NCBI GenBank assembly: GCA_021796315.1
Contig: JAJYOH010000264.1
Span: 1-7,891 of the forward strand
Direction: 5' to 3'
Origin: Chloroflexota bacterium
Lineage (GTDB): Bacteria > Chloroflexota > Anaerolineae > Anaerolineales > Villigracilaceae
Length of the DNA stretch: 7,891 nucleotides
Shown: piece after piece, positions 1 through 5,126 of the stretch
Numbering within the stretch: position 1 is the stretch's first letter
Layout: each line of letters opens with the position of its first letter
Notes under the pieces: model-generated
Databases searched by the model: none
The model's input: only the letters and a program-made list of their open reading frames with translations
Told to the model about the DNA's origin: nothing
Translations under genes and position numbers: made by a program

Positions 1-206
1 CGCTAGCAAGCTGGCTGACTCCAAAACTTATATGGAGCGCAGGAGCTTGCTCTTGTAAAACGCCAGCAAGCTGGCCGACTCCAAAACTTATATGGAGTGC
101 GGGAGCTTGCTCTTGTAAAACGCCAGCAAGCTGGCCGACTCCAAAACTTATATGGAGTGCAGGAGCTTGCTCCTGAAAATCGCCAGCAAGCTGGCCGACT
201 CCAAAA
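1..206. repeat. 60-bp tandem repeat array, hairpin-forming unit
   Basis: Three complete 60-bp copies (1-60, 61-120, 121-180) and the first 26 bases of a fourth (181-206) lie head to tail. Neighbouring copies differ at only four positions each. The array is cut by the window edge, so its full copy number is unknown. Each unit holds nested inverted repeats. In copy 2 the arms AGCAAGCT (65-72) and AGCTTGCT (104-111) enclose ACTCCA (78-83) and TGGAGT (93-98), with a 9-base A/T-rich loop. The fourth copy loses its right half where the Shine-Dalgarno of dcd begins. The near-identity of the copies points to recent expansion or homogenisation. I see no ORF and no convincing promoter in the array, and its function is unknown. 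Confidence 0.9.
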
Positions 207-215
207 AGGAGAAGT

Positions 216-770
216 ATGGGCTTAAAACCTGATCACTGGATTCGCAAGATGGCAACTGAGCACAAAATGATCGAGCCGTTCGAGAATAAGCAGATCCGCA
301 ATGGCGTGATTTCCTACGGCGTTTCATCGTACGGATACGATGTCCGTGTGGCGGATGAATTCAAAATTTTCACCAACGTCTTTTCTGCCACGGTTGACCC
401 GAAGAATTTCGATACCAAATCCATGGTGGATTTTATCGGCGATGTTTGCATTGTCCCGCCGAACTCCTTTGCGTTGGCTCGTACCGTTGAATATTTCCGC
501 ATCCCGCGCAAAGTGTTGACCGTCTGCCTTGGAAAATCCACGTACGCGCGCTGCGGCATTATCGTCAACGTCACGCCGTTCGAGCCGGAATGGGAAGGCT
601 TCGTCACGTTGGAAATTTCAAACACCACGCCGCTGCCCGCGAAGATCTATGCCAACGAAGGCTTGGCGCAAGTCTTGTTCTTTGAAGCGGACGAGGAATG
701 CGAAACATCCTACGCAGATAAAAAAGGCAAATACCAGAAACAGCAGTCCATTGTTTTGCCGAAGTTGTAA
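216..770 (+). CDS. dcd: dCTP deaminase
   Basis: This 184-residue protein deaminates dCTP to dUTP and ammonia in the cytoplasm, feeding dTMP synthesis through dUTPase and thymidylate synthase. It looks complete and has the usual length for the trimeric family of the dUTPase fold. The core [21 protein letters not shown] is at about 106-126, with Ser108 and Arg112. It is followed by [11 protein letters not shown] at 131-141, where Glu133 matches the catalytic glutamate. N-terminal [13 protein letters not shown] (32-44) and C-terminal [13 protein letters not shown] (165-177) are typical of the chlamydial/proteobacterial-like clade. The ATG at 216 follows AAGGAG (206-211). A bifunctional deaminase/dUTPase cannot be excluded from motifs alone. 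No promoter is visible between the repeat array and the gene, so it may be transcribed from upstream. No clear terminator follows. Confidence 0.95.
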   Translation: MGLKPDHWIRKMATEHKMIEPFENKQIRNGVISYGVSSYGYDVRVADEFKIFTNVFSATVDPKNFDTKSMVDFIGDVCIVPPNSFALARTVEYFRIPRKVLTVCLGKSTYARCGIIVNVTPFEPEWEGFVTLEISNTTPLPAKIYANEGLAQVLFFEADEECETSYADKKGKYQKQQSIVLPKL

Positions 771-801
771 TTGTATGGCTAAAATTCGTTGAGTTTTCTC
801 A

Positions 802-831
802 TTGACTTTTACAAACATCCTGTGATATAAA
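802..831 (+). promoter_or_regulatory. sigma70-like promoter for the SAM-riboswitch met operon
   Basis: A TTGACT -35 box (802-807) and a TATAAA -10 box (826-831) are separated by 18 bases. TG at 823-824, one base before the -10, makes it an extended -10 element. Transcription would start near 838, about 30 bases before the riboswitch aptamer, so the whole switch lies in the transcript. Spacing and fit are good; the start site is inferred. Confidence 0.75.
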
Positions 832-866
832 CGGCGAAATCTTAAAACTGAATAGCTAAATCAGCA

Positions 867-968
867 CTCTTATCCAGAGAGGCGGAGGGACCGGCCCTTT
901 GATGCCTCGGCAACCTGACGAAAGTCAAGGTGCCAATTCCGGCAGATCTATTTTCTGGGAGATGAGAG
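867..968 (+). promoter_or_regulatory. SAM-I (S-box) riboswitch aptamer
   Basis: This RNA binds S-adenosylmethionine and represses downstream methionine genes when SAM is plentiful. The S-box core is easily recognised: GAGGGACCGGCCC (885-897), then GCCTCGGCAACC (904-915). P1 pairs CTCTTATC (867-874) with GATGAGAG (961-968), eight base pairs including one G-T wobble. P2 begins with AGGC (880-883) paired to GCCT (904-907). P3 is CCTGAC/GTCAAGG (914-919 with 924-930, one bulged A) closed by a GAAA tetraloop. P4 is TGCC/GGCA (931-934 with 941-944). The four-helix order and the conserved joining sequences match the class I SAM riboswitch family, and the following gene is a methionine gene, as expected. 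Confidence 0.96.
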
Positions 969-987
969 GGCCATGTTATTAAATATC

Positions 988-1024
988 AAAAGCCCCTTCA
1001 TTTCCCGAAGGGACTTTTTGTTTT
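988..1024 (+). terminator. Intrinsic terminator of the SAM riboswitch
   Basis: The stem pairs AGCCCCTTC (991-999) with GAAGGGACT (1007-1015) with one mismatch and a 7-base loop, extended by AAA/TTT on the outside and followed by TTTTTGTTTT. It is the expression platform of the aptamer upstream. The 5' half of the stem (992-1001) can instead pair with 962-971, a segment that includes the 3' strand of P1. SAM binding would hold P1 closed, free the terminator and stop transcription. Without SAM the antiterminator should win and the operon is read. Confidence 0.9.
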
Positions 1025-1146
1025 ATCTGGAGAAGTGTTACGCTGAATGCCTCTCACAGACTCTTTTGGATTATTCGATGAATGTGGGATGCATTCAGGG
1101 TAGCGCTGCCCAACAAAAAATCATCACGACCAAAGGAGAGAAAGTT
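1025..1146 (+). other. Structured leader between riboswitch terminator and metY
   Basis: This 122-base stretch lies downstream of the terminator and would be transcribed only in read-through RNA. An open frame continuous with metY crosses it, but no good ribosome binding site precedes its upstream ATGs (973, 1078), so I read it as non-coding. It contains a perfect 8-base inverted repeat, CTGAATGC (1043-1050) and GCATTCAG (1091-1098), directly followed by the near-palindrome GGGTAGCGCTGCCC (1098-1111). The Shine-Dalgarno AAAGGAGAG (1132-1140) that sets the metY start is at its end. No function can be assigned to the structures. Confidence 0.6.
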
Positions 1147-2433
1147 ATGGCTACAAATCGCAAGTATGGTTTCGCAACACAGCAATTGCACGCCGGTTAT
1201 TCACCTGACCCGACAACGGGCAGCCGCGCCGTGCCGCTTTACCAGACGACCAGTTACCAGTTCAAGAATACTGAACACGCCGCCAATTTATTTGCCTTGA
1301 AGGAACTCGGCAACATTTATACGCGCTTGATGAATCCCACCACGGATGTTCTTGAACAACGTATCGCCGCGCTCGAAGGCGGCGTGGCTGCCTTGGCTGC
1401 AAGTTCTGGTCACGCTGCGCAGGCGCAAGCCATCTTCACTTTGTTGAACGCTGGTGACCACATCGTTTCATCGAGCCGACTTTATGGCGGCACATACAAT
1501 CAATTTGCCTACACTTTGCCGAAGCTCGGCATCGAAGTGACGTTTGTCGACCCGACCAAGCCGGAGAATTTTGAAAAGGCCATCAAGCCCAACACAAAAA
1601 TCCTTTACGGCGAAACACTCGGCAACCCGGATATTTCCGTGTTCCCGTTTGAAGAAGCGGCCGAGATCGCGAAGAAGAACAAACTTGTTTTGTTGATCGA
1701 TAATACTTTTGCCACGCCGTATCTTTTCCGCCCGTTCGAGTGGGGCGCGAATGTAATCACACACTCGACCACAAAGTTCATCACGGGCAATGGCACATCC
1801 ATCGGCGGCATCATCGTGGACGGCGGCAACTACGATTGGAGCAACGGCAGGTTCGAAAACTTCAACACGCCCGACCCTTCGTATCATGGCCTGGTCTATT
1901 CCTCCATCGCCGCCGCGGGACTTCCTCCATTTGCGATCAAGGCCCGTGTACAGGTTTTGCGTGACCTTGGCGCATGCCAGTCACCGTTCAACTCATGGCA
2001 GACTCTTCTTGGACTTGAAACCCTCAACCTGCGCATGGACCGTCACGTTCAGAATGCACAGGCCGTTGCTGAGTTCCTGGAGAAAAACAAAAAGGTCGGT
2101 TGGGTTAAGTATCCAGGTTTGAAGAGTCATCCCGATTATGCGCGCGCGAAAAAATATTTACCCAAAGGCCCCGGCGCAATTCTCGGATTCGGAATCAAAG
2201 GCGGAGCCGAAGCAGGCAAGAAATTTATCGAGAGCCTGCAACTCTTTAGCCACCTCGCCAATGTCGGCGACGCGAGATCGCTGGCAATTCATCCGGCCAC
2301 GACCACGCACAGCCAGCTCAATGAAGAACAACAAATCAGCGCGGGTGTCAGCCCGGATTTTATCCGCCTCAGCATTGGCCTCGAAGACATCGATGATATT
2401 TTGTGGGACCTCGATCAAGCCCTCAACGCATAA
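1147..2433 (+). CDS. metY: O-acetylhomoserine sulfhydrylase (aminocarboxypropyltransferase)
   Basis: This 428-residue PLP enzyme of the Cys/Met metabolism family condenses O-acetylhomoserine with sulfide to give homocysteine and acetate, in the cytoplasm. YTRLMNPT (58-65) holds the Tyr and Arg that contact PLP phosphate in the neighbouring subunit. [10 protein letters not shown] (184-193) supplies the Asp that pairs with the pyridine nitrogen. [13 protein letters not shown] (204-216) contains the Schiff-base Lys210, and [10 protein letters not shown] (405-414) the substrate-carboxylate Arg. Length and motifs fit MetY better than the shorter cystathionine gamma-synthases near 380-400 residues. 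I chose ATG 1147 because AAAGGAGAG lies six bases upstream. A longer frame from 973 would translate through the riboswitch terminator. It is the first gene after the SAM riboswitch and is followed after 61 bp by metA, which makes its likely substrate. Cysteine synthase side activity is possible. Confidence 0.94.
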   Translation: MATNRKYGFATQQLHAGYSPDPTTGSRAVPLYQTTSYQFKNTEHAANLFALKELGNIYTRLMNPTTDVLEQRIAALEGGVAALAASSGHAAQAQAIFTLLNAGDHIVSSSRLYGGTYNQFAYTLPKLGIEVTFVDPTKPENFEKAIKPNTKILYGETLGNPDISVFPFEEAAEIAKKNKLVLLIDNTFATPYLFRPFEWGANVITHSTTKFITGNGTSIGGIIVDGGNYDWSNGRFENFNTPDPSYHGLVYSSIAAAGLPPFAIKARVQVLRDLGACQSPFNSWQTLLGLETLNLRMDRHVQNAQAVAEFLEKNKKVGWVKYPGLKSHPDYARAKKYLPKGPGAILGFGIKGGAEAGKKFIESLQLFSHLANVGDARSLAIHPATTTHSQLNEEQQISAGVSPDFIRLSIGLEDIDDILWDLDQALNA

Positions 2434-2447
2434 CGTTTGCAGTCAAA

Positions 2448-2480
2448 GGGATGATGAAGCATGTAAGACTTCATCATCCC
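2448..2480 (+). other. Intercistronic 12-bp perfect stem-loop
   Basis: GGGATGATGAAG (2448-2459) pairs perfectly with CTTCATCATCCC (2469-2480) around a 9-base loop, filling most of the 61-bp gap between metY and metA. No T-run follows, so it does not look like a terminator. It ends two bases before the metA Shine-Dalgarno TAGGAG (2483-2488). It could protect the metY 3' end from exonucleases or tune metA translation; both ideas are inference. Confidence 0.85.
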
Positions 2481-2494
2481 TGTAGGAGTTGTTT

Positions 2495-3436
2495 ATGCCA
2501 GTTAAAATTCCAAACACTTTACCGGCGCGCGCCATTCTTGAAGGAGAGAATGTATTTGTAATGGGGGAGGAGCGTGCGCGCCATCAGGATATTCGCCCCA
2601 TGCGCGTTGCGATTCTCAATTTGATGCCGACCAAGATCGCAACTGAAACGCAACTCCTGCGCCTCCTCGGCAATTCGTCGCTGCAAGTGGATGTGACTCT
2701 TTTGCACACGGTCACACACGAATCAAAAAACACCGATGCGGAGCATCTATTAAATCATTACAATACTTTTGGGGAAATCCGCAAAGAAAAATTTGACGGG
2801 TTGATTATCACTGGCGCGCCGGTCGAACAAATGGATTTTGAAGATGTGGATTATTGGCCCGAACTTTGCGACATCATGGATTGGGCTGAAACAAACGTGT
2901 ATTCCACATTTTATATTTGCTGGGGCGCGCAGGCTGGACTTTATCGCCGCTACGGCGTCCCGAAATATTCCCTGCCATCGAAGATGTTCGGCGTCTTCGA
3001 GCATCGCACGCTTCGTCCAACCGAGAAGCTGTTGCGCGGTTTCGATGACGTTTTTCTCGCCCCTCATTCGCGTCATACCGAAATCCGCCGCGCAGACTTG
3101 GAAAAGATTCCCGATCTGCAAATCCTCGCCGAATCAGATGACGCCGGAATTTATATGGTCGGCTCGCAAGATGGTCGGCATATTTTTATTACCGGCCATT
3201 CGGAATATGATCCGCTGACGTTGAAAGCGGAATATGACCGCGACGTGAACAAGGGCTTGCCGATCAACATCCCAAATAATTATTTTCCGAATGATGATCC
3301 ATCCAAACCGCCGCAAGTTCTCTGGCGCGGACACGCCAATCTTTTGTACGCGAACTGGCTCAATTATTATGTCTATCAAGTGACGCCGTTCGATCCACAG
3401 GACATCCCGATCAAGGGCACGCACACGGATTTTTAA
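2495..3436 (+). CDS. metAA: Homoserine O-acetyltransferase, MetA family
   Basis: This 313-residue cytoplasmic enzyme transfers an acyl group from CoA to homoserine, the first committed step of methionine synthesis. It is a full-length MetA protein with a class I glutamine-amidotransferase-like fold. The N-terminal [11 protein letters not shown] and LMPTK with Lys47 fit the family. The nucleophile is Cys142 in ICWGAQAG, and His235 and Glu237 of GHSEYD complete the catalytic set at the same numbers as in the E. coli enzyme. Residue 111 in [10 protein letters not shown] is Glu. In this family Glu there is associated with acetyl-CoA and Gly with succinyl-CoA, so I call it an acetyltransferase. 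That suits metY just upstream, which uses O-acetylhomoserine. The start is ATG 2495, six bases after TAGGAG; a TTG at 2489 is less likely. It shares the SAM-controlled transcript with metY. Confidence 0.93.
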   Translation: MPVKIPNTLPARAILEGENVFVMGEERARHQDIRPMRVAILNLMPTKIATETQLLRLLGNSSLQVDVTLLHTVTHESKNTDAEHLLNHYNTFGEIRKEKFDGLIITGAPVEQMDFEDVDYWPELCDIMDWAETNVYSTFYICWGAQAGLYRRYGVPKYSLPSKMFGVFEHRTLRPTEKLLRGFDDVFLAPHSRHTEIRRADLEKIPDLQILAESDDAGIYMVGSQDGRHIFITGHSEYDPLTLKAEYDRDVNKGLPINIPNNYFPNDDPSKPPQVLWRGHANLLYANWLNYYVYQVTPFDPQDIPIKGTHTDF

Positions 3437-3445
3437 ACGGAATCA

Positions 3446-3480
3446 AAAAGAAGTCCGGGAAAAGAGCCGGACTTCTTTTC
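3446..3480. terminator. Bidirectional intrinsic terminator between metA and the convergent transporter
   Basis: A 13-bp perfect stem pairs 3446-3458 with 3467-3479 (core GAAGTCCGG/CCGGACTTC) around an 8-base loop. A-rich sequence precedes it and TTCTTTTC closes it, so both strands end in a U-rich tail. It begins 9 bases after the metA stop and lies 15 bases beyond the stop of the minus-strand transporter gene, so it can terminate both transcripts. Confidence 0.92.
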
Positions 3481-3494
3481 ATCCACAAAAATTC

Positions 3495-4862
3495 TTATGC
3501 CTTCATTGCGTCGTATTTCTTGACATCTTCCGTTGCTTTCTTTTCGTTGACGAGCGGCAGAACGATCAATCCGATAATGAAGAAAACGATGAGCGACAAG
3601 ATGGCCGGACGCAAGCTCCCGGAAATTTGGTTGACCAGACCGAAAAGCAGCGGCCCGAACCAGGATGTGCCTTTGTCGCTGACTTCATAAAACGAATAGA
3701 ATTCTGCTTCTTTGCCTGCGGGGATCATTTGTGAGAACAGACTGCGGCTGATGGCTTGCGAACCGCCAAGCACGATGGCAATTACGACACCGAGAATTAA
3801 AAACTCGGTGGCGCGTGAATCGCCTTTCATTCCGAAGTAAGCATAAATGGTCACGCCTGCCCAAATGACAAGGCTGATGATAATAGAGCGTTTTGCGCCA
3901 ACCCAGGTTGCCAGCCGCCCCCAGAATAATGCGCCGAAGAAAGCTACGAATTGAATAATGAGGATGACAACAGTCAGTGTGCTCAAGTCAAGTTCGAGGC
4001 CGCCGCGTAGAAGAGGCGCGGCGGCGAAGGTGGATGACATGGCGATCACGGTCTGAATGCCGTCATTATAAAGAAAATATGCAGCAAGGAATTTGACCGT
4101 TTCAGGAAAATGTCTTACTTCGCGCAAAGTTCCTGCAAGTTGTTTAAAGCCAATGCTGACATAATTTTCGCCTGTTGGAAGGGAACGACGCGCGTGACGC
4201 GGACGGAGGCGTACCCATGTAAAGAAGGAAAATGTAAGCCACCATATCCCCGCCGATGCCAGATTGATACGAATGGCCAGACCGGTCGGTATACCAAGTT
4301 TTTCGCGGAACATGTAGAAGGCAAGATTGAGCGCCAACAGAATTCCATCGCCTAGATAACCCATTGCCCAGCCGTACGAAGAGACGCGGTCGCGTTGATC
4401 CTCGCTGGCGATATCCGGCAAATACGAATTATAGAAAACAATCGAAGCGCCGAAGGACAAGTTGGCGAGGATGAAGATGAGTCCGCCGAGCCACCAAAGG
4501 CTTCCCTGAACAACGAAGAGCAGAATGGTCAGCGTCGCGCCAATGGATGCGAAGATCTGCATCATGCGTTTGCGGAGGTGGGAATAGTCTGCGATGGCGC
4601 CGAGGATGGGGAGGAAGAATACCTGCAAAAGAACGGAGATCGAAACACAATATCCCATGAATGAATCCGGCGCAATCGGAATGCTTCCGAGATGCGCCAT
4701 GCCGTCAGCGGATGCTTTGGCTGCGTCCGCGGCGAGGGATGCAAGATAAGGGCCCAGAAAAACCGTTCCGATCGTGGTGCTAAAGGCGGAGTTCGCCCAG
4801 TCGTACATTGCCCACCCAAAAATTTCCCGTTTGTCATTGATGATTACCTGCTCTTGAGACAT
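3495..4862 (-). CDS. Atg22-like (UMF1-type) MFS transporter
   Basis: This 455-residue integral membrane protein has about 12 hydrophobic segments, roughly at 16-40, 68-90, 100-119, 122-145, 162-183, 199-217, 257-277, 293-313, 325-344, 353-367, 398-412 and 418-437, with a cytoplasmic loop at about 218-255. GWAMYDWANSAF (16-27), FYNSYLPDIA (143-152) and GGSQAISRSLFSQMIP (366-381) are hallmarks of the bacterial relatives of yeast vacuolar effluxer Atg22. ADYSHLRKR (91-99) is the loop 2-3 MFS signature. The substrate is unknown; amino acids are the substrates of yeast Atg22, but that should not be transferred. I start at the ATG complementary to 4860-4862 because GGAGGAG lies just upstream and the family motif follows at once. 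A frame opening at 5042 would add 60 non-membrane residues across the rpoB promoter. The gene is convergent with metA and divergent from rpoB. Confidence 0.88.
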   Translation of the reverse strand: MSQEQVIINDKREIFGWAMYDWANSAFSTTIGTVFLGPYLASLAADAAKASADGMAHLGSIPIAPDSFMGYCVSISVLLQVFFLPILGAIADYSHLRKRMMQIFASIGATLTILLFVVQGSLWWLGGLIFILANLSFGASIVFYNSYLPDIASEDQRDRVSSYGWAMGYLGDGILLALNLAFYMFREKLGIPTGLAIRINLASAGIWWLTFSFFTWVRLRPRHARRSLPTGENYVSIGFKQLAGTLREVRHFPETVKFLAAYFLYNDGIQTVIAMSSTFAAAPLLRGGLELDLSTLTVVILIIQFVAFFGALFWGRLATWVGAKRSIIISLVIWAGVTIYAYFGMKGDSRATEFLILGVVIAIVLGGSQAISRSLFSQMIPAGKEAEFYSFYEVSDKGTSWFGPLLFGLVNQISGSLRPAILSLIVFFIIGLIVLPLVNEKKATEDVKKYDAMKA

Positions 4863-4925
4863 TTCTCCTCCGTTGTGCTTGGGATATATACAGAAAACAC
4901 ATTGCCTTTGGCTAAGTTTCACCGC

Positions 4926-4960
4926 ATTATAAGAGAGAATTTGCGGGGGACCCCCAAATT
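4926..4960 (-). promoter_or_regulatory. Possible transporter promoter with adjacent palindrome
   Basis: On the minus strand a perfect TATAAT (4926-4931) lies 63 bases upstream of the transporter start. No good -35 stands at the right distance. A G/C palindrome fills 4938-4960 instead: GGGGG (4945-4949) and CCCCC (4951-4955) around one base, flanked by AATTT (4938-4942) and AAATT (4956-4960). A weak -35 with a palindrome over it is a common layout for a regulated promoter, but no regulator can be named. Confidence 0.4.
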
Positions 4961-5018
4961 GATTATTTTCAGCCTGCCGATCTTTCTGCTTTGGCTTTAA
5001 GAAATTATGCGAAAAGCC

Positions 5019-5047
5019 TTGACGTATGTAAGGTTGCTTCATATAAT
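5019..5047 (+). promoter_or_regulatory. Strong sigma70-like promoter of rpoB
   Basis: TTGACG (5019-5024) and a perfect TATAAT (5042-5047) are separated by 17 bases, an almost consensus housekeeping promoter. Transcription would start near 5054, giving a leader of about 73 bases before the rpoB ATG. It shows that rpoB can be transcribed independently of any upstream ribosomal-protein genes. Confidence 0.88.
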
Positions 5048-5053
5048 ATTGGG

Positions 5054-5126
5054 TCGCTGTCCTGCTAGGGTGAGGCAGGTGTAATTGTTTTAATCGGCAG
5101 CAGGCATAAGGTCAGGAGAGAACTGA
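5054..5126 (+). other. rpoB 5' leader with alternative pairings
   Basis: The predicted untranslated leader contains CCTGCT (5061-5066). It can pair locally with GCAGG (5075-5079) or further down with AGCAGG (5099-5104), so two mutually exclusive short stems are possible. The Shine-Dalgarno AGGAG (5114-5118) lies eight bases before the start codon. No terminator or known riboswitch motif is seen. A regulatory role is speculative. Confidence 0.4.

Noticed and set aside
1..206. CRISPR array
   Set aside because: The 60-bp units are contiguous and nearly identical over their whole length, with no unique spacers, and no cas gene is present.
781..797. Weak terminator after dcd
   Set aside because: The possible AAAATTC/GAGTTTT stem is A/T-rich with a wobble and a 3-base loop and lacks a following T-run; it is too weak to call.
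973..1146. A 58-residue N-terminal extension of metY starting at ATG 973
   Set aside because: It would be translated from within the antiterminator and through the riboswitch terminator, has no ribosome binding site, and precedes a normal family N-terminus at 1147 that has a good Shine-Dalgarno.
2448..2480. Intrinsic terminator after metY
   Set aside because: The stem is strong but neither strand shows a T-run after it, and metA follows closely on the same strand.
4863..5042. A 60-residue N-terminal extension of the MFS transporter opening at 5042
   Set aside because: It overlaps the rpoB -35 and -10 boxes, has no membrane or family motifs, and the ATG at 4862 has GGAGGAG immediately upstream.
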